This document shows, piece by piece, positions 56,838 through 64,000 of a stretch of 64,000 bases of DNA (the first letter of the stretch is position 1; each line of letters starts with the position of its first letter). A program made the position numbers and the translations under genes. The notes below the pieces were generated by a model, which searched no databases, was not told the DNA's origin, and was given only the letters and a program-made list of their open reading frames with translations. This DNA is from an uncultured Lachnospiraceae bacterium (lineage in GTDB: Bacteria; Bacillota; Clostridia; Lachnospirales; Lachnospiraceae): contig CANRZW010000003.1 in NCBI GenBank assembly GCA_947644545.1, positions 123,386 through 187,385 on the forward strand, written 5' to 3'.

Positions 56838-57758
56838 ATGAGTAAGAGTTTTGAGGATTTGTTATCGAAAGTTTCCGAGTGCAGCGTCAAGAAAGTGGCG
56901 GTAGCGGTTGCACAGGACAGCGCGGTGCTGGAGGCAGTTGCGGCTGCGAAGGAGAGGAACATTGCCGAGGCGGTTTTGGTCGGCGATGCAGATAAGATCA
57001 GGGAAGTGGCGGCAGCAGACAACGTGGATATCAGCGGCTTCGAGATCATCGACGAGAAGGACGATTATACGGCGGCCCTTAAGGCAGTTGAACTGGTACA
57101 CCAGGGGAAGGCTGACATGTATATGAAGGGCCTGATCGACACCAAGTCTTTCTTGAAGAGCGTGCTGGATAAGGAAGTAGGTCTGAGAACCGGCAAGGCA
57201 TTATCCCATGTGTGCGTGTTTGAGGTAGAGGGCGTGGATCATCTTCTTTTCCTGTCAGACGTGGCTTTCATGACCTATCCGACTCTGGAAGACAAGGTAC
57301 ATATCATCGAGAATACGGTGGATGTCTGTCATGCGTGCGGCATTCCGAATCCCAAGGTAGCGCCGCTGGCAGCAGTGGAAGTTGTCAATCCCAAGATGCC
57401 GGTTACCGTTGAGGCGGAAGAATTGACGAAAATGTGTGAAGAGGGCAAGCTGACAGGCTGTGTTGTAGACGGACCGCTCTCCTTGGACCTGGCTATCGAT
57501 CCGGAAGCGGCGAAGCATAAAGGGGCAGAAGGAAGAAAGATCGTTGGTGACGCGGACGTGCTTCTTTTCCCGGATATCCACGCAGGCAATCTGGTATACA
57601 AGTGTCTGGTACACACGGCGAAGGTGAAGAACGGCAATATCCTGACAGGAACGAAGGCTCCGGTCATCCTCACTTCCCGTTCCGACGATTTCGAGACGAA
57701 GGTAAATTCCCTGGCGCTGGGCGCAGTTATGGCGGAAGCGCTGTCCAAGATGAATTAA
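56838..57758 (+). CDS. ptb: Phosphate butyryltransferase
   Basis: A 306-residue enzyme of the phosphate acetyl/butyryltransferase family. It converts butyryl-CoA and phosphate to butyryl phosphate. The compact length without an N-terminal extension, LVGDADKIREVAA, MYMKGLIDTKSFLKSVLDKEVGLRTG, GPLSLDLAIDPEAAKHKG and LLFPDIHAGNLVYK match Ptb better than the longer Pta. A butyrate kinase gene follows 54 bp on, which supports butyryl over acetyl. GGAAGGGAAA precedes the ATG at 56838. Confidence 0.92.
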   Translation: MSKSFEDLLSKVSECSVKKVAVAVAQDSAVLEAVAAAKERNIAEAVLVGDADKIREVAAADNVDISGFEIIDEKDDYTAALKAVELVHQGKADMYMKGLIDTKSFLKSVLDKEVGLRTGKALSHVCVFEVEGVDHLLFLSDVAFMTYPTLEDKVHIIENTVDVCHACGIPNPKVAPLAAVEVVNPKMPVTVEAEELTKMCEEGKLTGCVVDGPLSLDLAIDPEAAKHKGAEGRKIVGDADVLLFPDIHAGNLVYKCLVHTAKVKNGNILTGTKAPVILTSRSDDFETKVNSLALGAVMAEALSKMN

Positions 57759-57812
57759 CATCGAAGGTAATGCAGGAAACAGCAGACTGTATGACACAGG
57801 AGGTAAAATAAC

Positions 57813-58880
57813 ATGTCAGTAAAAAGTTTGATCATTAATCCGGGTTCCACTTCCACCAAGATCGGTGTGTTTGAGGATGAGACCCTTTTGTTTGAAGAGA
57901 CTCTGCGGCATTCCACGGAAGAGATCGCACAGTATGCATCCATCGTGGATCAGAAGGATTTCCGTAAGAATATTATCGTGAATCTGTTAAAAGAGAAGGA
58001 TTTCGATATCAACTCCCTGAATATGGTAGTAGGCCGCGGCGGTATGTTAAAGCCGATCCCGGGCGGTACCTATGCAGTCAGCGACGAGCTTCTGGCAGAT
58101 CTGAAGATCGGTAAGCAGGGACAGCATGCGTCCAATCTGGGCGGTATCCTGGCGAGAGAGATCGGGGATTCCATCGGTGCACCGTCTTATATCGTAGATC
58201 CTGTCGTAGTTGACGAGCTGGAGCCCATCTCCAGATATTCCGGTGTTCCGGAACTTCCCAGGACCAGTGTATTCCATGCGCTGAACCAGAAGGCGGTAGC
58301 GAAGCGGTTTGCGAAGGAGAGCGGTAAGGATTACAGTGCACTGAATCTGGTGGTTGTACATATGGGCGGCGGTGTTTCCGTGGGAGCACACAGACAGGGC
58401 AAGGTAGTGGATGTGTTTAATGCACTGGACGGTGACGGCGCTTTTTCACCGGAGAGAGCGGGAGCAGTGCCCAGCGGCGCGCTGATCAAGATGTGCTTCT
58501 CCGGAGAGTATACCGAGAAGGAAGTCTATAAGAAGATCGTGGGCGGCGGTGGTTTCAATGCTTATTGCGGCACCAACGACATGCGCGACGTAGATAAGAT
58601 GGTGGACGACGGCGATGCGAAGGCGGAGGAAGTGCGCGCGGCATTCATCAGGCAGGTAGCGAAGGACATCGGTTCCATGGCATGTGTTCTGGAAGGCAAG
58701 GTAGATCAGATCGTTGTGACCGGCGGTATCGCTTACGACGAGGCAGTTGTAGACGGGCTTAAGGAACAGGCGGGCTGGATTGCGCCGATGACCGTATATC
58801 CGGGCGAAGACGAACTGCTTGCTCTGGTGCAGGGCGGACTGCGCGTGCTGAACGGCGAAGAGGAAGCCATGACATATTAA
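57813..58880 (+). CDS. buk: Butyrate kinase
   Basis: A 355-residue acetate/butyrate kinase of the ASKHA fold. It converts butyryl phosphate and ADP to butyrate and ATP, the last energy-yielding step of butyrate fermentation. It shows [71 protein letters not shown] and [12 protein letters not shown]. These distinguish it from acetate kinase. AGGAGGT precedes the ATG. A strong terminator follows. Confidence 0.96.
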   Translation: MSVKSLIINPGSTSTKIGVFEDETLLFEETLRHSTEEIAQYASIVDQKDFRKNIIVNLLKEKDFDINSLNMVVGRGGMLKPIPGGTYAVSDELLADLKIGKQGQHASNLGGILAREIGDSIGAPSYIVDPVVVDELEPISRYSGVPELPRTSVFHALNQKAVAKRFAKESGKDYSALNLVVVHMGGGVSVGAHRQGKVVDVFNALDGDGAFSPERAGAVPSGALIKMCFSGEYTEKEVYKKIVGGGGFNAYCGTNDMRDVDKMVDDGDAKAEEVRAAFIRQVAKDIGSMACVLEGKVDQIVVTGGIAYDEAVVDGLKEQAGWIAPMTVYPGEDELLALVQGGLRVLNGEEEAMTY

Positions 58881-58923
58881 TAGATCATAATTATGCAACA
58901 AATATTGTAATGTGATCTGCAGG

Positions 58924-58969
58924 AGTACCGTAGGATGATTGCCGGGCAATGATCTTACGGTACTTTTTT
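58924..58969 (+). terminator. Terminator of ptb-buk
   Basis: AGTACCGTA (58924-58932) pairs with TACGGTACT (58956-58964); the stem continues inward through GATTGCC/GGCAATGATC, and a T-run ends at 58969. Confidence 0.88.
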
Positions 58970-58982
58970 AACTTCACCACTC

Positions 58983-59009
58983 TAAATTAATCACGCTTCT
59001 TTCCGATAT
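58983..59009 (+). promoter_or_regulatory. Sigma-28 flagellar promoter of flaG-fliD
   Basis: TAAA (58983-58986) and CCGATAT (59003-59009) are 16 bp apart, the sigma-28/SigD consensus. The transcript would have a leader of about 175 nt before flaG. Confidence 0.85.
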
Positions 59010-59189
59010 ATATATCAAAGATTACGTGATAACCTTCTATTCCTGTGCCCGGAAGAGATACTTTGCGCGATGAGCCGGATATGATCTTAGCGCGTGTACT
59101 GCGCGTGAGTTTGATCAGGAAGATAAGGGCTGACGTTATCAATAAGACGATTCTATACAATATACTACATCACATGGAGGTGATCGGCA

Positions 59190-59642
59190 ATGGCAATCGA
59201 ACCATTAAGCAGTGCTATGACATATCAGGCACAGGCAGCTGTCAAACCACAGACAGCGCAACCGGTGAACACGGAAGTTCCTGAGGACGGACAGACAGTG
59301 AATGTTGATGCGACGACGGCATCCATTACCAAGATACAGCCGGAGGAAGAGAAGGCCGGCAGTGAAGGTAACGGGAGCCAGCAGCAACAGGAGAAGGAGG
59401 AACTGTACACTCCGGAGACGCCGGAACATCTGAAGAAGATGATCGCAGAGATGAACAGGAAGATCAGCAACAGCAATGAGGAGGCTGTATTCGGCGTTCA
59501 TGAGAAGACCAACAGAATCATGATCAAGATACTGGATAAGGATACGAAGGAAATTATCAAAGAGTTTCCGCCGGAGAAGACGCTTGATATGATCGCCAGC
59601 ATCTGGGAGATGGCAGGTATCCTTGTAGATGAGAAACGTTAG
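59190..59642 (+). CDS. flaG: FlaG family flagellar protein
   Basis: A 150-residue protein. The N-terminal 75 residues are low-complexity and rich in Gln, Glu and Thr. The C-terminal part KKMIAEMNRKISNSNEEAVFGVHEKTNRIMIKILDKDTKEIIKEFPPEKTLDMIA-type sequence, read in shorter pieces, matches FlaG. FlaG proteins affect filament length and usually precede fliD, as here. GGAGGTG precedes the ATG, and a sigma-28 promoter lies upstream. Confidence 0.9.
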   Translation: MAIEPLSSAMTYQAQAAVKPQTAQPVNTEVPEDGQTVNVDATTASITKIQPEEEKAGSEGNGSQQQQEKEELYTPETPEHLKKMIAEMNRKISNSNEEAVFGVHEKTNRIMIKILDKDTKEIIKEFPPEKTLDMIASIWEMAGILVDEKR

Positions 59643-59738
59643 TACATCGAGGAGGGATTCCTATCGAATCTGACAGTTCGTGGGAATCCGAGTAAATATT
59701 TGACGGTGTATCAGACAACATTTTAGGAGGGAACAGAC

Positions 59739-62030
59739 ATGGCTATTAGGATTACGGGTATGTATTCCGGTTTGGATACGGAGAGTATCATCAGTGAGCT
59801 TGCATCTGCGCAGAGTGTGAAGAAGAACAAACTCGTGAAAGCACAGACCAAGCTGAGTTGGAAGCAGGATGCATGGAAGGCCCTGAATACTAAGATTTTC
59901 AGTTTTTATACCAACGTATTGGGTAATATGCGTTTTGAAGGCTCTTATATGAAGAAGTCGACCAAGGTATCCAATACGAATGCGGTAAGCATAGTGACGT
60001 CGGCGGATGCGCCCAACAGCGTTCAGACGATGCGGATCGATAAGCTGGCAAAACAGGGCTATCTTACCAGTGGCGAGGTCGCGCGAGAGGATGGCGGTAA
60101 ATGTACGGCGAATACCACGCTTGCGGAGATGGGCTTCAAAGGTGATGCGAACGGTGAAGGTAAGTTCCGTGTGAAAGTAGGCAATAAGACGACGGATATT
60201 ACGGTCAACAAGGATATGAAGATCTCTGAGGTTGTGAAGCAGTTTGAAGCGGCCGGCCTGACAGCAAGCTTTGATGCGAAGAACCAGAGATTCTTTTTGA
60301 GCTCCAAGACTTCAGGTAATGATGCGGACTTTACGATTACCGGCAATGATGCGGGCGGCAGAGAAATGCTTAAGACATTAGGCCTGGTTGGTCCGTATGA
60401 TCCGAACAGTAAGGAGTATCAGGAATATTTAAAGTGGTCAAATTACAAGAATCAGGGGCGCGATGAAGCGGAAGCAGATGAGGTTGCCAAGCGTGTGGCG
60501 GAGAAGAAAGCCAGCACGGATGCACTTTTGGCAGCAAATGAGGAGCTGAAGAAGCGTCTCGAGGCATTACGGCAGAGCAACCAGGAGAATGATCAGTATC
60601 CGGAAGATGTGTCGGCGGCAGAGCTGTATGACCAGTTGTACGGACCGGAACATGAGGTACAGAAGAAGGATGAGAATGGTGATCCGGTAGTTGATGAAGA
60701 CGGCAAACCGGTGATGATCAAAGTCAGAGACGGCGGACTGAATAAGGAAGTAGAGGATGCGGCGAAGGCATTACAGGATGCGCAGAAGGCACTGAATGAT
60801 CTTAAGGAGTCAGGTACGGCGACTGAACAGCAGATTACCGAGGCAGAGCAGAAGGTGGTGCAGGCAAGTTCGGATTTAGCCACAAAGCAGTCTTCTTTTG
60901 ATAAGAAGAGAGGGCAGTACAGTTATATGGCTGCTGTGGAAAGTGTGCAGGAAGCCATTGATAAGAACGATACGACTATCGCGGATAACCGTACTTACTA
61001 TGAAGTAGATGCTAACGGAGAGGCAGTTCTTGATGCCAACAAGAATCTGGTCGCTACCCAGAAGATGAAGGATGAAGTAACTGACTATTTCACCGATAAG
61101 ATAGCGGCGGCCGATGCGTATCTGGCTGATGCAGCTGCTTATGAAGCTATGTCGCCTGCAGATAAGGAAGCAATGGCAGGGAAGATGGCGACTAAGATTG
61201 AGGGACAGGATGCCGAGATCTACTTAAATAACGTGAAGTATACCAACAGTACGAATACGTTCGAGATTAACGGCCTGACCATTACTGCACAGCAGGAGAC
61301 TACTGAGGACATTACCCTGACGACGACGGAAGATACCGACGGCATCTACAACATGATCAAGAACTTCTTCACGGAGTACAACAAGCTGATCAATGAGATG
61401 GATGCGCTGTACAACGCGGACTCCTCGAAGGGTTATGAACCGCTTCTTTCCGAGGAGAAGTCCGGCCTGGCGGATTCCGAGATCGAGGAGTGGGAGAAGA
61501 AGATCAAGGATTCCCTGTTGCGTAGAGACGGTACACTGCGTGATGTGACGGATGCGATGAAGACAGTGATGATGCAGGGCGCGACGGTTAATGGCAAGAA
61601 GATGTATCTGTCTGACTTCGGGATCAATACACTGGGATTCTTCAATGCAGCGGATAATGAGAAGGGCGCTTACCATATCAATGGCGATAAGGACGATGCT
61701 ACTGTTGCGAATGAAGATGATGATCTGCGCGCTATGATCGCGTCTGATCCGGAGACGGTTCAGAAGTTCTTTGCCGGCCTGTCCAAGAATCTTTATGATA
61801 AGCTGACAGACAAGATGAAGAGCGTCAAGGACACGAGCAGTGCATTTACTGTCTATAATGACAAGACAATGCAGAAGGAATACGATGACTATAAAGATAG
61901 GATCAAGAAAGAGGAGACGAAACTGAATAACCTGATCGATAACTGGTATAAGAAGTTTTCAGCGATGGAAACCGCTATGGCGAAGCTGCAGTCCAAGAAC
62001 AATGCTGTATCAGGAATGTTTGGTGGTTGA
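59739..62030 (+). CDS. fliD: Flagellar filament cap protein FliD, large form
   Basis: A 763-residue filament cap that helps flagellin assemble at the tip. The N-terminal FliD domain is clear (IRITGMYSGLDTESIISEL; VSIVTSADAPNSVQTMRIDKLAK). The C-terminal domain starts near residue 530 (GIYNMIKNFFTEYNKLINEM) and includes GINTLGFF and the coiled end WYKKFSAMETAMAKLQS. FliD is commonly 450-550 residues; about 250 extra residues lie between 225 and 500, with Lys/Glu/Ala-rich coiled-coil and KDENGDPVVDEDGKPV repeat-like sequence. The insert should project outward on the cap. Confidence 0.93.
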   Translation: MAIRITGMYSGLDTESIISELASAQSVKKNKLVKAQTKLSWKQDAWKALNTKIFSFYTNVLGNMRFEGSYMKKSTKVSNTNAVSIVTSADAPNSVQTMRIDKLAKQGYLTSGEVAREDGGKCTANTTLAEMGFKGDANGEGKFRVKVGNKTTDITVNKDMKISEVVKQFEAAGLTASFDAKNQRFFLSSKTSGNDADFTITGNDAGGREMLKTLGLVGPYDPNSKEYQEYLKWSNYKNQGRDEAEADEVAKRVAEKKASTDALLAANEELKKRLEALRQSNQENDQYPEDVSAAELYDQLYGPEHEVQKKDENGDPVVDEDGKPVMIKVRDGGLNKEVEDAAKALQDAQKALNDLKESGTATEQQITEAEQKVVQASSDLATKQSSFDKKRGQYSYMAAVESVQEAIDKNDTTIADNRTYYEVDANGEAVLDANKNLVATQKMKDEVTDYFTDKIAAADAYLADAAAYEAMSPADKEAMAGKMATKIEGQDAEIYLNNVKYTNSTNTFEINGLTITAQQETTEDITLTTTEDTDGIYNMIKNFFTEYNKLINEMDALYNADSSKGYEPLLSEEKSGLADSEIEEWEKKIKDSLLRRDGTLRDVTDAMKTVMMQGATVNGKKMYLSDFGINTLGFFNAADNEKGAYHINGDKDDATVANEDDDLRAMIASDPETVQKFFAGLSKNLYDKLTDKMKSVKDTSSAFTVYNDKTMQKEYDDYKDRIKKEETKLNNLIDNWYKKFSAMETAMAKLQSKNNAVSGMFGG

Positions 62031-62042
62031 TGATCTTAAGTG

Positions 62043-62074
62043 GGGCAGTGCACATAGTGCATTGCCCTCTTTTT
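62043..62074 (+). terminator. Terminator of flaG-fliD
   Basis: GGGCAGTGCAC (62043-62053) pairs with GTGCATTGCCC (62057-62067), then TCTTTTT. Confidence 0.85.
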
Positions 62075-62111
62075 GGCTTTATTTGTTTTGTAAGCAATCG
62101 TGCCCTGTCGC

Positions 62112-62140
62112 TTGACAGGTTTCACGGGCAACTGTATTAT
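62112..62140 (+). promoter_or_regulatory. Sigma-A-type promoter of fliS
   Basis: A consensus TTGACA (62112-62117) and TATTAT (62135-62140) with a 17-bp spacer. The chaperone genes thus have a housekeeping promoter separate from the sigma-28 promoter of flaG-fliD. Confidence 0.8.
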
Positions 62141-62204
62141 AAAATGGAAGACTTTTTATAATACACCAAGGAGTGTATAAGTACGATCAAGGAGGAACAA
62201 ACTT

Positions 62205-62582
62205 ATGCCAATGCAGAATCCCTATGAACAGTATCAGAGAAATAAAGTATTGACAGCAACACCGGCGGAAGTGACTTTGATGCTTTATGAGGGTGCGATC
62301 AAGTTCTGTAATATCGCTATTATGGCAATTGAGAATAAAGATATGGAGAAGGCGCATGCCAATATCATGAAGACGCAGCGTATCATAGAGGAGTTCCGTA
62401 ATACGCTGGACCGCAGATATGAAGTGGCAGAGGATTTTGACAGAATCTATGTCTATGTGCTTCGCCGGTTGTTTGAAGCCAATATCAAGAAGGACAAGGA
62501 GATCCTGGTAGAAGTAAACGGACATTTGCGTAGTCTTCGGGATACCTGGAAAGAAGTTATGAAGAAATGCAACAAGGCATAG
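62205..62582 (+). CDS. fliS: Flagellin export chaperone FliS
   Basis: A 125-residue helical protein that binds the C-terminus of flagellin in the cytoplasm and prevents early polymerisation. It shows NPYEQYQRNKVLTATPAEVTLMLYEGAIKF, ANIMKTQRIIEEFRNTLD and EVNGHLRSLRDTWKEVM, all typical. AAGGAGG precedes the ATG. It lies between fliD and a second chaperone-like gene, with flagellin nearby. Confidence 0.95.
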   Translation: MPMQNPYEQYQRNKVLTATPAEVTLMLYEGAIKFCNIAIMAIENKDMEKAHANIMKTQRIIEEFRNTLDRRYEVAEDFDRIYVYVLRRLFEANIKKDKEILVEVNGHLRSLRDTWKEVMKKCNKA

Positions 62583-62594
62583 AGGGGTATGGCT

Positions 62595-63071
62595 ATGAAT
62601 CAGAGTGGTGTACAGATATTATTGCAGAGTTTGGAGAAGAAGGCGCAGCTGCTTGACAGAATGATCCAGCAGAACAGTGTGCAGGAAGGGATCCTGAAAG
62701 AGGAAGAGCTGGATATGGATGCCTTTGATGAGGCGATCAACGAGCAGGGCGTTTATCTGGAAGAGCTGGATCGGCTGGATCAGGGATTTGAGGCGGTCTA
62801 TGACAGAGTAAGGGAAGATCTGATGCAGGATAAGAGCCGCTATCGTACAGAGATAACGCGCATGAAGGAACTGATTCAGCAGATCACAGATAAGATTGTA
62901 ACATTGAACGCGGGCAATATGCGCAATAAAGTTTTGGCGGAGAACCAGTTTAGTAAGAAGAGAGTCTCCATCGGTTCGGGAGCTTCCAAGAATAAGGTGG
63001 CCAGGAATTATTATAACAATATGAATAACCTGAATTATGTGTCGCCGCAGTTTTATGATAATAAGAAGTGA
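62595..63071 (+). CDS. FliT/FlgN-like flagellar chaperone
   Basis: A 158-residue protein that is helical and coiled-coil-prone over residues 1-115, followed by a basic tail rich in Asn and Tyr. LEKKAQLLDRMIQQNSVQEGIL and DRLDQGFEAVYDRVRED resemble FliT/FlgN-type export chaperones. The position right after fliS is the standard place for FliT. The call rests on position and helical pattern. The ATG at 62595 has GAGGGG about eight bases upstream. Confidence 0.72.
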   Translation: MNQSGVQILLQSLEKKAQLLDRMIQQNSVQEGILKEEELDMDAFDEAINEQGVYLEELDRLDQGFEAVYDRVREDLMQDKSRYRTEITRMKELIQQITDKIVTLNAGNMRNKVLAENQFSKKRVSIGSGASKNKVARNYYNNMNNLNYVSPQFYDNKK

Positions 63072-63163
63072 TAGTTGTTCTATTTGCAGAATGTAACTTG
63101 TAATGTAACGACTGTTATAGTAAACTTATTTTGTATAGATTGTCCTTTATATGGACAACATAT

Positions 63164-63199
63164 AAAAGATACGTAATATTTGTAGTATCGGTATCTTTT
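63164..63199. terminator. Probable terminator after the chaperone genes
   Basis: AAAAGATAC (63164-63172) pairs with GTATCTTTT (63191-63199), which could work in either direction. Confidence 0.5.
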
Positions 63200-63249
63200 C
63201 AAGCATATTATAATATGGTACCGGTAAATAGAAGGATGGTGGGAAGTAT

Positions 63250-63474
63250 ATGGCTAAGTGGAAGATTTATCCCATTACCTATAGGGGCGCTAATAAGCGA
63301 AGATGGATAAAAGAGCAGTTGGTTTTAAGGTACAGAAATGAGAAGCCTGTGAGCACGTTTCTTGATTTAAGAGATCTTTACCAAAGCAAAAGAGCTTATG
63401 AGCGGGATTTAGAACAATGCAAAAGTAAGCCGCAATATGACAAGATTGTCGAGTTAAAGAACATTGAATATTAA
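63250..63474 (+). CDS. Small basic protein between chaperone and flagellin genes
   Basis: A 74-residue protein rich in Lys, Arg and Tyr with no membrane segment and no family I recognise. GGTGGGAAG precedes the ATG, a TATAAT (63209-63214) lies upstream, and a hairpin follows. These signals support a real single gene. Its place inside a flagellar block suggests, but does not show, a link to motility. Confidence 0.55.
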   Translation: MAKWKIYPITYRGANKRRWIKEQLVLRYRNEKPVSTFLDLRDLYQSKRAYERDLEQCKSKPQYDKIVELKNIEY

Positions 63475-63478
63475 GAGT

Positions 63479-63503
63479 AAGCCCATGTCAGCATGGGCTT
63501 ATT
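63479..63503 (+). terminator. Hairpin after the small basic gene
   Basis: AAGCCCATG (63479-63487) and CATGGGCTT (63492-63500) form a perfect stem with a four-base loop; only ATT follows, so the T-run is weak. Confidence 0.55.
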
Positions 63504-63558
63504 CCAACGGCATAAAAACTATGTATTTAGTTTGGAATGCGTAAGGATGAGGATAGAG

Positions 63559-63705
63559 ATGGGATTAATTTGTAGACCGATTCTAATATATAACGAATGT
63601 GTACCGGCTATTGCCGGCAGAAGAACGTGGCAGTACCAGGTTTTTGGATATCATGATGGCATGGATGTTGAGAATCCAATTTGTATGGAAAGTACCAAGT
63701 CATGA
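63559..63705 (+). CDS. Possible short protein upstream of flagellin
   Basis: A 48-codon ORF (MGLICRPILIYNECVPAIAG...) that starts after GGATGAGGATAGAG. No family is recognised and nothing else supports it. An upstream ATG at 63493 lies inside the preceding hairpin and is unlikely to be used. Confidence 0.25.
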   Translation: MGLICRPILIYNECVPAIAGRRTWQYQVFGYHDGMDVENPICMESTKS

Positions 63706-63783
63706 CGGAAGGGTTGATATAATAGATAATTTTAATGAGCGAAAAAAGTAGGAAAAGAAAGTGAAAAATTTTGCATTCATCTC

Positions 63784-63810
63784 TAAACATTATGAATGAC
63801 TGCCCGATAT
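63784..63810 (+). promoter_or_regulatory. Sigma-28 flagellar promoter of flagellin
   Basis: TAAA (63784-63787) and CCGATAT (63804-63810) are 16 bp apart, the same spacing as the flaG promoter. The leader is about 130 nt. Confidence 0.85.
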
Positions 63811-63848
63811 ATATAACAAGTAAAGTAAAGCAAATTTACTTTCATGAA

Positions 63849-63893
63849 TGTAATGAACCCAATGGCTGCGTACGAGCCTGCGGATTCATTACA
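63849..63893 (+). promoter_or_regulatory. Hairpin in the flagellin leader
   Basis: TGTAATGAA (63849-63857) pairs perfectly with TTCATTACA (63885-63893), with a further CC/GG and GGCT/AGCC type pairing inside. No T-run follows, so it is likely an mRNA-stabilising or regulatory structure. Confidence 0.6.
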
Positions 63894-63906
63894 GGTAAGC
63901 AAATAA

Positions 63907-63938
63907 GTGGCAGGGAAGCCACATAAAATTCAAGGAGG
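63907..63938 (+). promoter_or_regulatory. Possible CsrA-binding sites in the flagellin leader
   Basis: A short hairpin GTGGC-AGGGAA-GCCAC (63907-63922) presents AGGGA in its loop, the preferred form of a CsrA site. A second GGA lies in the ribosome-binding site AAGGAGGA (63932-63939). Two such sites at this spacing are known to control flagellin (hag) translation in Bacillus through FliW and CsrA; here it is inferred. Confidence 0.5.
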
Positions 63939-63945
63939 AATATAC

Positions 63946-64000
63946 TATGGTAGTACAGCACAACATTACAGCAATGAACTCAAACAGAATGCTTGGTCTT
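63946..64000 (+). CDS. Flagellin, N-terminal fragment (cut by window end)
   Basis: Only 18 codons are visible: MVVQHNITAMNSNRMLGL. This is the conserved flagellin D0 start. AAGGAGGA precedes the ATG, and a sigma-28 promoter lies about 135 bp upstream. The rest lies outside the window. Confidence 0.92.

Noticed and set aside
63493..63558. ATG at 63493 as start of a 70-codon gene
   Set aside because: The codon sits in the 3' strand of a perfect hairpin and has no ribosome-binding site.

Overview
The window looks like chromosome from a motile, butyrate-forming member of the Clostridia, most likely Lachnospiraceae. The pointers are a phosphotransbutyrylase/butyrate kinase pair, Firmicutes-type sigma-28 flagellar genes, a T-box, strong GGAGG ribosome-binding sites with some TTG/GTG starts, and LL-diaminopimelate aminotransferase. 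I saw no rRNA, tRNA, CRISPR array, insertion sequence or phage gene. Most of it is ordinary core genome, with interesting regulatory leaders.

Layout. 1-10.4 kb: a cut-off flagellar-like gene, a PfoR/PTS-IIC-type membrane protein, an M20 dipeptidase, an aldo/keto reductase, a polysaccharide deacetylase, a heterodimeric ABC exporter and a DHH phosphoesterase. 10.4-19.3 kb: carB, an unidentified structured leader plus terminator ahead of a three-gene ABC-2 transporter, and a PadR/DUF1700 membrane operon. 19.3-29.1 kb: a DUF3160 lipoprotein with a CapA-family protein, a sodium:neurotransmitter-type symporter, a cytidylate-kinase-like protein, an NYN/double-OST-HTH protein, a lipoprotein and a membrane acyltransferase. 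29.1-42.8 kb: glycosyltransferase, hisC-like aminotransferase, small export protein, surface GH20-like protein, methyltransferase, Hsp33, NAD synthetase, then dapF-dapL for lysine and cell-wall precursor synthesis.

42.8-51.3 kb: a T-box controls aspS-gatC-gatA-gatB, the genes for tRNA-dependent amidation. A second aspS with its own promoter and no T-box lies downstream. 52-55.7 kb: guaB, a PurO-type IMP cyclohydrolase and a stand-alone AICAR formyltransferase together cover the last purine steps to IMP and XMP. 55.8-56.5 kb: a PIN-domain protein with a small partner, a possible toxin-antitoxin pair. 56.6-58.9 kb: ptb-buk behind a structured leader.

58.9-64 kb: a flagellar late-gene block. 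A sigma-28 promoter precedes flaG-fliD; a sigma-A promoter precedes fliS and a FliT/FlgN-like chaperone; a second sigma-28 promoter and a leader with a CsrA-like site precede flagellin, which is cut by the window end. Start codons were chosen from visible ribosome-binding sites. All family names come from motif recognition, not database searches.
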